Below, in pieces: positions 34,501-46,742 of a DNA stretch of 64,000 nucleotides. The DNA lies in NCBI GenBank assembly GCA_039519185.1, contig CM076851.1, positions 33,029,799 to 33,093,798 on the forward strand, read 5' to 3'. Made by a program: the position numbers and the translations under genes. The DNA comes from Astragalus membranaceus (Eukaryota > Streptophyta > Magnoliopsida > Fabales > Fabaceae). The notes beneath the pieces are model-generated. The model saw only the letters and a list, made by a program, of their open reading frames with translations. It ran no database searches and had not been told where the DNA came from. Positions within the stretch are counted from its first letter, which is position 1. Every line of letters starts with the position of its first letter.

Positions 34501-37500
34501 AGTTCGTCAAAAAAGTTCTTATATCATGTTTTTAGCCAATGTTAACTCTCTGTGAAACGTTCTTCTAGTAAGCATGCATGCCACGTGCAGTTTCTCTTGT
34601 TTGAGTCAGTCAATTTCCTCCATTTATCATCATTCCCCATCCAAGTCTAACCCCACCCCGTCCACCCATAAAGCGCATATTCTCTCCCATCAGTGCATAC
34701 TTGACTTTTTGGTTCATTCTCACTAACACGTTAAGTCCTCCATGCTGGGGCAATTCTGTGATCACTAATTTTCCTTGTCAGTATCATATTCCTTTAGTGC
34801 AAGTCTTCCTAAAAAAAAAATATATATAATAAATAAAAAAGATAAAATAAGCTCGCTAGGTTGAAAACCCCCAAAGGGCGGCCTAGGCAAAAAAGAGCGC
34901 CCGGTGGACTGAAAACTCGCAAAGAGCGGTCCAGGCAAAAATTAGGGCACAAAAAAGGGGGAAAATAAAAGAGCAAACACATGAAGGTAGATAAATTATT
35001 GTTCTAAAGTTAAGTCTTATAGAAATAAGCAATCGGGATTTGAAATGAAGTTTGGCCATCTCCTCAAAAACCCCAAAATCCCAGAAAGTCCCTTTCCTAC
35101 CCACCTTGAGCCAAGAAAAACCAAAATCCAAAAATCACCCTAGACAAGGATCACCCCAAATAAAAAAAAACAGTGCATCACTTTTTATCAGCTCACCCGA
35201 GTCGAAGAAGGAAAAGAATCAAAAAACAAAACAAAAACAAAAAAAAAAGGGAAAAAGAGAAAAAAAAAAGGGGATTTAAAAATGAAAATCCCAAAACAAA
35301 AGAAAATAAAGTGGTGAGCTGGTACATGTTACCACAAAATACAAGAGATCCTTGTCTAAATAAACCTTCAAACACTCCACTATTCCAACACCTGATTCCA
35401 TAAACCTTCAAACACTTCCTTTGGCCTCAACATCAAACCCCTTAGTCATTCTACCATGAGACACGAATTTGCTTTAACAGAGCCCAAACAAGCCCAATAA
35501 CCATCTTCCTCATAGACCATTAACCGTCAATCAACGCCGAACAAAACTCATCCTCCCATTAACCTCAAACACTTCATTAAGCCTAACCCTCTTTCCTCCA
35601 CGAAACACCACAATCCTGAAATGTCCAGTCCGATCAATGACCGGTTGCTTTCGTTTTCTCAAGTTTTAATCTTAGGACAACTAAGTTTATCTGTCTACAG
35701 TGTGTTTGCTCAAAAAAAAAAAAAACAAAAAAAACAAACGATCAGAAAAAAGAAAGCTGATCAAGAAAAAAACAAACCCTCAGGAAAAAGAAATGAGGGA
35801 GCAAAAACAAACAGTCAGAAAAAAGAAAGCTGACAAAATAAAAGAGGGACCTGCACTCCAAAACAGCTTCAAACTGCATTAAAACAAGGTTTAGTGATCA
35901 CCAAGTGAGGCTTCTTTCACACCAAAAGTCAATACATCAGTAGAGAACCAAATATTTGCACTGAGAACGTCACTCAGATTCAAAGTAGGGGCATTCTCTT
36001 CACCACCCACCCACCCTGGTCTTGGGAAGGTCTGTTCAAATGCCCATCCCATGTCACTCCAATTGTCAATACTTCCAAAGTGAGGGCAAGTACATTCCCA
36101 TTCCTTCACCTCATTCATTCCCATAAAAAACCTCACCGGGGCAATCTCTCAACCCACTATCCTAAACAAAGCCTTGTCATTCTAACTGGGGCAGCTTTGT
36201 CCTTGTTATGACTGGGGCAACATCAAACTTTGTGGGGTGAGACAAAATCTCTTTTGCACCTTTCATTTCAAAAGCCGAAGCATTCCCAATTCATCATCTT
36301 CTACGCCCCTAGTTGTTGTCACCACTAGACAGGGGCAAACTATTCACTCATCAAAAACCTGAATTGGGGCAATCTTGTATCTCTTGGTCCCTCATAAGCT
36401 TCAGCAATAGCCATGTCGGTCATTCCTTCACTTGCCATAAAAGTCCATTCCAAGTTAACTGACTCACTCATTCACATTTGCACCCCTATGCGTACTTACT
36501 AGACAATGCTTCAAAAGAGAGAGCACAAGTTGTTTACGTGATATCTAAAATTCAGTCATCATGGAAAGAAAAAGAAAACAAGCGAGGTTGTTTGTAAATA
36601 AAAACCTTGAGAACACCAGAGTTTGAATCAAATTCAATTTTTCAACAGAATGGTCAATAATCATCTCAAGCCCTTGCATTCAAAGTCTCGCATCTCACAA
36701 AAATGTCTACCTCATGCATCTAGGCATTATAGCATATGCATCAAAGCATTACATTCGCATCTTCACGTTTTGTGCATTCATCACATAGTAAAAAAAAAAA
36801 AAACGTTCCACATCAGTTGCACCATATTAATACTTGTTTTTCATAGAAGAAAATAGTAGAGAAGAAAAAACAGAAATCTTTCATTGCATTGCCATCATAT
36901 TAATGTTCGCACTTCATAAAAAAGGAGAAGAACAAAATCATTGCATGTCATTCGTCATTAGAGCATTACATTTTGCATCAGATTTTTCATAGAAAAAGCA
37001 AAGAAAGCAAAAAGAAAACAAAGAAAAGAAACCACAAAAGCAACACAAAAACATTCCCTGTCATCCAGCATTCCATATCATTCATCATTTCACAAGCATT
37101 CCTTTGTCATTCAATCATCAAACATCAGAGCATTGCATCATATTAATGTTTGCATTTCATAGAAGAAGCAAAAAGAAACAAACAGAAGTTAGAACAGGAG
37201 CATTCCATTCATCAAAGCGTCAATCACCGCATACATTTGCATTCAAACATCAAAGCAATACAGTTGCATCACATCAATACTTGCATCTCATAGAAGAAAA
37301 GAAAGCTAAAACATCCCATGTAATTCATCATTTCATGTTATCCAATATTCACATTTCATAGGAAAAAGGAAAAGAAGAAAAAGTTTTCCATTGCATGTCA
37401 TCTGCCATTTCATCAAAACGCAAGAGCATTAAATACCAAAATTTCGCATTTGCATACCAGCACTGCATAAAAAGAGCAAAAGAAAAGAATTTAGAAAACA

Positions 37501-38689
37501 AAAAAGGGGATTAGAAAAAAAAAAAAGAACAGCGAAACAAATAAAATTCATACATTGCATTCATCAAACATGGAAAAATTTGTGCAAGCAAAAAGAAACT
37601 CCTGCATCACATCACATTCATCCCATCAAAAAGCAATCATGGCATTTGCATTGCATGCATTTGTTCATTTTCAGCTGCAGGTACAAAGAGAGGATGAGCA
37701 CTTTGGTGTTAGCCCTCGCCCCCATATTCCAGAAAATGCTCCCCCAAGTTGGGAGAGTTCAGAATAAAAAAAAAAACAAAAAACAAGAGAAAAACAAACG
37801 ATCAGAAAAGAGAAAGCTGATCATAAAAAAAAAAAAAAAACAAGAAAAAAACAAACAAGCAGAAAAAAGAAAGCTGCTTAAAGAAAACAAACAGCATAAA
37901 CAAAGACAGAAGAATTGCAGAAAACGGAACATAAAAAGAACACACCATCTTCATATCATTCATCATTCTCATACCATTCATACCATTCATCGCTTCATGG
38001 CATCAAACAGTAGTGCATTACAATTTGTATCTCAGAAGAGCGAAGAAATAACAGAAAAAGCATTCTACCAAAGTCGATCATTGCATTCATATGCATTCAA
38101 GTGCATGCGTTTCATGTACCAGTCAAGATAGAAGTTACCTCAGACTAGATAGTCTCAACCCAGAGTTAGTAAACTCCATCAACCCAGAGTTAGTAAACTC
38201 CATCAATCCAGATCACAACATCGTGTACGAGCACGCGATGGATCCATCAGACTTCGTCAAGTCCTTCGGATTAGTTATGTCAACCTAAGGCATAATGGAC
38301 ATCCTTTGATCAAATCAGTTCCGGACCTGATGTTGATCGGCCGCTCGAGAAGGCCACCCCTAAGCTCGGACTCAACAAGAGTCCGTTAGAAGGTTTTTAG
38401 GCAACCTCCGAATTCAGGACCCCAGCGTCCCTTCAGAACCCCAGTGTTCATTCAGGATCCAAGCATCCCTTCAGGACCCAAGTGTCCATCCAGGTTACTT
38501 TCTTTACTGCTTTCTTTATAGCTTTATTTCCTGCTTTTTGAGGGCGGGCATTTCACTTAAGTAAAAAAAAAGGAGAGAAAATTCGGGTTTTCCCAAGCGG
38601 ACAAAATCAGTATAATTTCTGAATTCTTTATTTATATTTTGCCTCGGAATATGTTTCGGCCAATCCATATTCCTTGTCAAAATCCAAAT
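31557..38689 (+). other. Non-coding internal region of the LARD-like element
   Basis: About 7.1 kb without a credible gene; all frames are under about 185 codons and lysine-rich or A/T-driven. The leader is homologous to the other two Ogre-type leaders. It includes a third TACGTA hairpin module (32631-32699), a block at 34855-34940 matching inverted 17810-17900, lysine-rich AAAGAAAGCTGATC words (35745-35830, 37800-37880), and short tandem repeats near the 3' end. Extensive similarity continues in 59276-63500, where a roughly 1.5 kb stretch equivalent to about 32790-34310 is absent. Confidence 0.8.
38155..38490 (+). repeat. Short tandem repeats near the 3' end of the LARD-like element
   Basis: CCCAGAGTTAGTAAACTCCATCAA occurs twice plus a partial copy (38159-38215, period 27). 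Four CTTCAGGACCCCAGTGTCC-like units of about 22 bp follow at 38412-38490. Confidence 0.8.
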
Positions 38690-38702
38690 AAAGAGGGGCA
38701 GC
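38690..38702 (+). other. Polypurine tract of the LARD-like element
   Basis: AAAGAGGGGCAGC immediately before the 3' LTR. Confidence 0.85.
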
Positions 38703-41700
38703 TGTCATACCCTAATTTTGTCCGCCTAGGTCGAAACCCTAATTTTCAAACAAAAATAAGTAAGTTAAGGTTTAGCATTCATTCATAATGTCATGAAGAC
38801 CATCATTCATGCATTTCAAAGTTTTGAAAGTCATCTTAGGATTAGAGATGCATTGCATTGCCTTTTATAGCATTTTCAGAGTTTTTCAAGACCAAGGGCA
38901 TTTTGGTCATTTTCGAAAAATGAGACATTTCTCAGCAAAAAAATCATTTCTTGCATACATTTTAGATTTTAAGGCCATTTTAGAGTTTTGAAGTAATTCT
39001 TGAAAAGAAAATGCATTTTGAACAAGGATTAGGGTTCTAATGATCAAAAGGGCATTTTGGTCATTTCGCCAAAAAAATTCAATTTTTCATCAAAAAATCA
39101 CAGGGATCTATAAGGAATCACTTGAGGTGAGATGTGCTTGATCATACATATTTTTGGTAAATACATTGTTGATTTATGTAAAAGAAAGAAAAAAGTCAAA
39201 ACCGTAAAGTCAACAATGGAATATTCTTCAAGCATCTTCAAAGTAGGGCACCCAAATCAATTTTGGGATGATGGTAGCATTTATTTCTGAACCCAATGAT
39301 TTATCATAGGAAATGGCTCAATTTGGCATAATATTATGGATTTACTTGAAAAAGAATAATCAAAAATGGGTTGGAAATGGAATGATCACACAATAGTACA
39401 AGTTGTACAAATTGACAACTTGCACACCAAGGCCAAACCTGCGCATATCAGCCCCATATTCACCCAATTTTGATTTATTTTATTGCTTGATAATCATGTT
39501 TTGATCATAGCCTTTCATTTGAATTGAAAATGCAATCCCAACCCTCCATTTGAATTAAAATGGCATTCTTGCAATATGAACCATTTGGAAAAACATTTTG
39601 GTAAAATGACTTATCCTTCACCCACCTCCTTAAGCTACACCCCTCAGCCCCCTCTCTCCTCCCTTTGTGCTTCTTGACTACCCTCAATCCTTGTGACAAT
39701 TGATCCTAACCATTGATCCCAAATAAAACTCTAATCCTAGAGCACAAGTGAGATGGAATGACTTAGTTACCCTCAACTTTGAGTGGCCTCTATAAATACC
39801 ATTTTGTGCTCAGATCACAAGGACTTTTTTGGCTGATCATTCACTCACAAAATCAACCCTAGCACACCTTCAAGCACCCTCTCCAAAACCGAAGCAATCT
39901 ACCCCATTTTCCTTCACCATTTTCTTTGATTTTCATTACAAAACTACTTCCATTTTCATCTCTACTTCACACACCTTCTTTCCACTACCTCAAATTTCGT
40001 TTTCATCACATCAAGATCTGAAGATTGTTGAAGGTTTTCGAAGCTTGGTTGGAGTTTTGAAGGCTTGTTTGGCTCGTTTCATTAGACGATCATCTTGTGC
40101 ATAGTTTTAGCAAAAAACTCAAGGTAAAACTCTCAAACTTTTTGCATCATCACAAACCTTTTGCATAAAACCTTCAACTCTTTGCATATCATCATGTAGA
40201 TCATTGATAGGAGGCTGTTGGGGTGAGATTTGGTATCTCACCCCCTTTGGATAATCGCTTGATATGGTTTGTTGCATTTCTACCATCATTGCATAGTTTT
40301 TTAAAAACCTATTTTCTTCAACCTTGTGCTTCGGCCTCTTGATGATTTTGGGGTTCTCATTTGCTTTTGTTTCATTTCATGTCAAAAATAAGGTCTATGG
40401 CTAATTTGGTGTAGGCTTTAGCTTTGGTTTTAAGCTTGGCTAAATTAGGGTTTTGTTGCTAGTTCTATTTCCCTAATTCTTTTTTTTTCTTCTTTTTTGT
40501 GAATAATGCATGTGTTTTCTTGATTTCTTGTCATGTAAATTCATGTGCTGAAATTGTGTCATATTTTGTGTCAATTTTGTGCATCATTTAGTGTCTTGTT
40601 TGCATGAAATTAGTGCTTGATTTTGGTCCAATATGCATTCGGCCTTAGGCCAATTTTCATGACATAGTTTTGTTTCATTTTGCTTGATTGATCATGTATT
40701 TGCAAATAATTTGAGTAAAATGTGTTTTTCACCTTTTTACCCATTTGCTTTTACTGTTCACTAAAAGTTAAAAAGTTAAAAACAAAAAAAACATTTTTAC
40801 CTTTTTACTTTTTACCATTCACTTAAATAATTACCATTCATTTGCATTTACTTGCATTTTTACCACTTCACTTATTGCATTAAAAACTCAAAACATTTTA
40901 CCACTCCCTTTTTACCATTCACTTTCACCTTCTCATTAAATCATTTACCAATGCATTCATCTCATATCATTTGCATCAAAATAAATTACCACTTTGCATA
41001 CCTCATTTTTACCTAAAACTTTTTTTCACTCTTTTACCACATTCCAAACACAAATTCTTTCCGGCTAAAACACGAAAGCAATTCGCATATCCTCATTCAT
41101 GCATTCAAAATAAAAAGATTTCTTTCATTCATACTTAGTTGAGGATCAGGTGATATGATCTATTGCTTAGGCCTAGTGCATACTTCAATCATGTGAGATC
41201 ATCTAAAAGGAATCAATTCTTTTTGCATTTTCACTTGCATCTCCTATCACATTCATACTTGTTCATGACTTGTATTCATTCTTCTAATATGCTCATGCAT
41301 TAACCTTTGTTTGTCTGGCATCACTCCTTTGTATGCTTGCATTCATTTGTCCACATGCTCACTTATAATAACATGTCCATGCACTTAATTGTATGCTCAC
41401 ATTCATTACTTGCATTCGGCCATGCCTAGCTAATTAGGGTTCATGCATTCATTCACTCTCAAATGCTCATACGTTCATCTTTGCGTACCTTTGCCTTCAT
41501 TCAATAGTATGTTCATGCATCATTCCCTTATATGCTTTCATGTTTAATCATACACCAAAGAATACTTCATGCTTATGATTAATTGGTTTCCTTTGTTTTG
41601 ATGTCACTTAAATGTCTTGATTTGATTATGTGCCATCTCCTTTCACTCGCATGACATCTCTAGGAAGACGTAAGTCTACTCACAGTAGCATAGAGTCCTA

Positions 41701-43115
41701 AGATCAGTCACACTCCTTTGAGGTTGTTGCCCATCCCGTAACAATCCTCACACACATACTCACTCACGCATAATTGCTTTGAGAACATTATTTCGCATCA
41801 CTAGTAATCGAGTCTCTTGATTGTATTGGTATGTTTAATCTTTGTTGGTGATTAGCATGTTAGTATGTTGTTTGATCGATGCTTGTCATTACATGCATTT
41901 TAATCATTACACTTTGCATTTGGTTATGGACTTGGCTTTGATTGAAATCATTCTTCTTCATTTACCAAGACTTTTTTGCATTCATTTTCAAAATCAATCT
42001 TTGCATTCGCATTCAATCAATTTCAAAATCATAAAAAATAATGGGGGCAAGTAATGATCACCCATAGCCCTAGCTAGTTTGATCATGAAAGCTTTCCCTT
42101 TTCTCAAAACCATGTGAACAAGTAATGATCACCCATAGCCATAGCTAGTTTGATCATGAAAGCTCCTCCTTTTTTCAAACACCTTCTTCAAGGCTTCTTT
42201 TTCTCGCTCCAAGAACTACGTTGCTTTGATTCCCACTTGGGATACGTAGGAGCGAGACTTGTTCTCGTCAAGCACATCAAAAAAAATCTTCACTTTCACA
42301 ACAATAAAAAACCTCCATTTTCAAAGCAAACAAAAAATGTTTTCAAACCCATTGTCGTTAGTAGCTAATCAGAACCGTAGTTCGTCTAGCTATTGACATC
42401 GATGTCCTTTCTCCAAAAAGAACAATAAGTGATGACCACCCATAGCCTTTGCTAGTTTGGTCATCAAACAAATCAATCCTTTTCAAAAAAAAAGCTTTCA
42501 AAAAGAGAATAAAAACAAGTTGTTACCAACGGTCACCCAGAACCTTAGTTCGTTTGACTAGCGGTAGCAACTCCTTTTGAGTACTTAGCGGTGATTACCC
42601 ATAGCCTTAGCTAGTTTAGTCACTCGCTAGTACTCGTCCTATTTCGAAAACTCACCTAAAAAGTTAAAAAACAAAAACCAAGGCAGAACTACGTAGCTCT
42701 GAGTTCTCCATTGTACCGGGAGATACGTAGGAGCGGGTCGTTACCCCCGTCGAGCTCTTTTCTAAAAAACTCTCTTTTTCCCCCTCTTTACATAAGTTTT
42801 CCATTAATTTCCCATCCATCTTCAAATAAGAATGAAATAAGCAAATCTAGGTGTTCTTCGAATCAAACATTAAAACCACACAATTTAATTAGAGGTTCCC
42901 TTTCAGTAGAAAGGAGGAATGGGGTGCTAATACCTTCCCCATTCCTAACCGACCCCCGAACCTACATCTCTGTGGTTTCGAAAGACCATCCGCTTTTTCC
43001 AAAAAGACTTTTTCCAATGTTTTAGTCTTAAAAAATAAATATTGGTGGCGGCTTCAAATTTTTTTTCACGTTGTCAAACTGAGGAATCCTTAACCGGATT
43101 TTTCGGGGCGCAACA
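38703..43115 (+). repeat. 3' LTR of the LARD-like element (4413 bp)
   Basis: Equal in length to the 5' copy and apparently identical apart from position 39814. It is followed by the TSD CTAGT. Confidence 0.95.
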
Positions 43116-43120
43116 CTAGT

Positions 43121-44068
43121 GCACTGGTGAGATAATCATACTGCTTCTGGAATTGCTTCTGCACCAAATGGTCAAGAGTAGCGATTGCTGAACATTCTTC
43201 ACTCTCCTCAGTAGGATACTTCAGAGCATTCATCACATTGAATTTCACCTCTTGATCGTTTACTCTCATGGTCAGTTCTCCTTTTTGCACATCAATTAGT
43301 GCTTTCCCAGTTGCTAAGAATGGTCTCCCAAGAATGACTGGGACTTCTTTATCTGCATCAAAATCAAGAATAACAAAATCTGCAGGAAATACAAATTTGT
43401 CAACCTTAACCAGAATATCTTCAATGATTCCCTCTGGATAGGCTATTGGTCTATCAGTAAGTTGAAGTGTTACTGTGGTAGGCCTAGCATTTCCAATCCC
43501 CAGTTGTGTAAATATGGATTTAGGCATTAAGTTGATACTTGCACCTAAATCACATAATGCACGACCTGTATAAGATTTTCCTATTGAGAATGGGACTGTA
43601 AAGCTACCAGGATCCTTTAGTTTTCTTGGAATTTTACTTTGTAAAATTAGACTGCAATCCTTAGACATAGCAACTGTTTTAAAATCCCCTGATCTTCTTC
43701 TTTTTGAAAGCACATCCTTCATAAATTTAGCATAATTAGGCATCTGATGAAGTGCTTCAACTAAGGGAACATTGATGTGTATCTGTTTTAGAATTTCAAG
43801 AAACTTACTGAATTGCTTCTCCTCATGTGCTTTTTTTAATCTTTGAGGGAAAGGAGGAGGAGGGTATTCGGGAACTAACCTTGGAGTTGGAACTTCATGA
43901 GATACAGATGCATCTGGTGTTTCTGCATCTTGAGTATTTTTTTTTCATTTTTACATTTTTCTCCCTTACCTTCACCTTGATTCCCACCTGGATCTGTAAG
44001 ATCTTTTCCACTTCTTAGAGCAATGGCCTTCACCTGCTCCTTTCCTGGCCTGTGGGATGTGGTAGCTT
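43121..44068 (-). pseudogene. Gag C-terminal linker and aspartic protease of the outer Athila-type element
   Basis: From right to left the minus strand reads the gag-protease linker (KAIALRSGKDL; LPQ/PFPQRLKKAHEEKQFSKF style), the conserved LHQMPNYAKFMKDVL, and the retroviral-type protease with active site LCDLGASINLMP (near 43535-43570), followed by EVPVILGRPFLATGKALIDV. Frame changes near 44095 and at the T-run around 43940 separate it from gag and split the linker. The open part runs from 43743. It continued into RT but is interrupted by the LARD-like insertion at 43116-43120; residues read beyond that point belong to the LTR. Protease would mature the polyprotein. Confidence 0.88.
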
Positions 44069-45256
44069 CTATATTTGATGGTAATGTACCTGTTGGTCTT
44101 TTCTCACCTGATTCTCTAAATTTTTTATAGATGCATCTTGTGCTTGTCTAGCTGTTCTGGTTTCACTAATGAAAGATTTGAGCAAGGCTTCTAAGGAGTT
44201 ATCAGTGGCAGGTGGTTGTTGTCTTTGGTTGTTCTGAGAATGGAATTCTGGTGGTGTGGCTGGTGCAGAAGCACTAGGTGCAGATGCACCAGTATTGTTC
44301 CATCTGAAATTTGGGTGGTTCTTCCAGCCAGAGTTATAGGCGTTAGAGTAAGGGTTGTTATTCCTATCATATCCTACAAAATTGACAGAGATAGGGTTGC
44401 TGGGACATTGTTCATACAGATGGCCTCCTCCACAATACACACAACTTGTGTCTCCTGGGGGGGTTTGTTCTATGGCTGCTGCAGTGTTTTCAGTTGGTGC
44501 AGCTGCACTAGGTGCAGATGCACTGGTTGAAGTGAAGTTTTTGAACAAGTTTGTCAGAGAGGCTAACTGAGCAGATAGGGCTGATATATCACTGTTTTCA
44601 TGTACCCCTGCTGGTTTCTTTTGGGCGCTTACCCTCTCAGTAGGCCAACTAGAACTATTGGTTGCAATTCTATCAATTAATTCACATGCTTCATTATAAG
44701 ACAAGTTTAATAAAACACCCCCAGATGATGCATCAAGCATTATTCTGGTTTGGGGTTTTAAACCATTATAAAAAGTTTCCATTTGAATAATGATAGGCAG
44801 ACCACGATGTGGACATTTTCTTAAAAGTTCTTTCCATCTTTCCCATGCTTCAAACAATGACTCAAATTCTTTTTGTCTAAAAGATGTAATATCATTTCTC
44901 ATCCTGGCATTTTTGATGGGTGGAAAATATTTTGCGAAGAACTTTTCAGCTATTTCACTCCATGAATGGATAGAATTAGGCTCCATTGAATTTAACCATG
45001 ATTTAGCCTTATCTTTTAAAGAGTAGGGAAATAGCTTAAGTAATGCATCTTCACTAACACCAAGAAGAATAAAGTTACTACATACTTCTAAACATTGTTT
45101 TAAATGCTCATGGGGATCCTCATGGAGAGATCCACCAAATTGACCAATTGTTTGTAGCATTTGGAACATCATAGGTTTAAATTCAAAATGCACAACATCA
45201 ATATGAGGTCTTGCTATACTTGTTTGCATATTTTGATGATTAAACATAGCAGAATC
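44069..45256 (-). pseudogene. Gag of the outer Athila-type element, main part
   Basis: 395 codons continuing in register from the N-terminal piece at 53234-52980: after removing the + strand Athila and one TSD copy, the frame is continuous. It contains the gag core (LLKLFPYSLKDKAKSWLNSM, EIAEKFFAKYFPP, FESLFEAWERWKELLRKCPH, QMETFYNGLKPQTRIMLDAS) and a zinc knuckle CVYCGGGHLYEQC (C-x2-C-x3-H-x4-C). Two Ala-Ser-Ala-Pro blocks flank the knuckle and are encoded by the dispersed AGTGCAGAWGCACT motif (44260-44292 and 44494-44526). The frame ends at a stop at 44069, after a frameshift near 44095. Gag would form the capsid and bind RNA. Confidence 0.9.
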
Positions 45257-46559
45257 TGATGAACCCTCATCACATGATGTGGTTCATAGTTTTCAAGAGA
45301 GTTTTTATACAAATTTAGTGATGAATTAGTTAAATTCTGTGATGAATTGTACTGAATTGTGCTTTTTGGAATTTACTTGCTTTGCAGTGTTTATGCTTGG
45401 TTTGTTGTATTTTTGTGCCCAGGGAATAGGTGGAACGAAAAGACAAGGCACTGCAAACAAATGGATTCGAGAGCCCAGGAGTTGGGAGTGGCGCGCCACT
45501 CACGCGCGGCGCGCAAGAGGCGCGCGAGACAACAGAAGAACCAGGAGGACGCATCTCTCCAGGGCGCGTAAGTGACGCCCGGCGCGCCAATGGTGCGCGA
45601 GTTCACAGCGCCTTCTGCCACTCTGCGCGTAAGTGGTGCGCGCCGCGCCACTGCAGCGCGAAATTACTGTGCTTGCGTTAAAAACAGATCCAGGACGCGT
45701 TTTCAAAGGACTTTTGGCCGTTTTTGGAACCCTAGAACAGGAGAAGAGAAATTCCGGCTGACGACTACCGAAGAATCAAGACTTGGGAACAAGGATTAAA
45801 GCTTCATATGTGTTCATCATCATCTTCCACTTGTAATTTTCCTTGTTTCTCTTCTTTTATCATGTGTAACTAAACCCGTTTATGTTAGGAATGAAGGAAT
45901 ATTGATGGAACCACTATTGTAGCTGATCTAGAACCATATTTATATCTTTCTCTCTCGGATTTGTGTATCGAAATTTTGTGCTTAATGCGTTTTATGGTTG
46001 GAAAACTCATACAATGATATTTTGTTTAATTATGAAATGGAAGTTTTGTTTTGAATGTTTGAATTTCGATACCTTCAATTTGTGGCTTAGGAATAAACGA
46101 TAAATTGTTGTATATTGCAAACCATTGTTTTTACTGCTTGTTGTTAATTAGAATAATCTAAGGAATTGGGGGATTCTAGTTATCTACAAAGTACTAATTA
46201 CCTAAGGAATTAGGAATTAGTTGATAGTGTTGGTTTGATAGCAAATTAGAGAGAGTGTATCCTTCGAATTAGATTAGCGCAATAGTGTGAAATCAATAGG
46301 AATTCATCCCTAGCATTTCCTCCATCGTATCTTTTCCAACGTGTTCTTCGTGTCTCTCGTTAAAAACTCAAAAATATTTTATTGCTTTACATTCGAGCTT
46401 CATAGCTCAACAATTATCAAACAAACCTTTTTTTTAAATTTGGTTCACATTAGTTGTTGTTAGCGTAATTAGTAATTGAATTCGATCCTTGAGGACGATA
46501 TCCGGTTCTTACCGATTTTATTACTTGAACGATTTGGTACACTTGCCAATATTCTAACA
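45257..46559 (+). repeat. 5' LTR of the + strand Athila (1303 bp)
   Basis: Begins with the inverted repeat TGATGA...TCATCA. A GC-rich block of GGCGCGC/GCGCGCC words lies at 45485-45660, which makes frames open on both strands without being coding. I could not place a TATA box with confidence. Confidence 0.95.
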
Positions 46560-46565
46560 AGTTTT

Positions 46566-46583
46566 TGGCGCCGTTGCCGGGGA
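46566..46583 (+). other. Primer binding site of the + strand Athila
   Basis: TGGCGCCGTTGCCGGGGA, six bases after the LTR; the standard Athila primer site. Confidence 0.9.
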
Positions 46584-46742
46584 TCGAAATTACATTTACT
46601 AGTAATTCGAAGGCAACTGCTAATTCGAACCCGTACATATTTACATTCACTTTAGTTTTATTTCTGTTATTTTTTTTTGTTATTGTATATATATTACACA
46701 GTTTGCTTTGACACTTGCCCGAGTTTCTTGTGTTCTCAGTGC

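Larger units (their letters stand above)
27122..43115 (+). mobile_element. LARD-like non-autonomous LTR retrotransposon of Ogre type, 16 kb, no coding capacity
   Basis: Two 4413-bp LTRs (27122-31534 and 38703-43115) with TGTCATACCC...GGGGCGCAACA ends and TSD CTAGT (27117-27121 and 43116-43120). The primer site (31537-31556) and PPT (38690-38702) are Ogre-like. The 7.2 kb internal region has no gag or pol. The LTRs appear identical except for one base (C at 28233, A at 39814), so this is the most recent insertion in the window. It lies between protease and RT of the outer Athila element. Replication must depend on gag and pol supplied in trans. Confidence 0.95.

Noticed and set aside
45330..45799. 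Overlapping 70-86 codon frames in the + strand Athila LTR, repeated at 51745-52214
   Set aside because: GC-rich LTR sequence; frames are open on both strands and differ between the two LTRs in ways that do not preserve protein.
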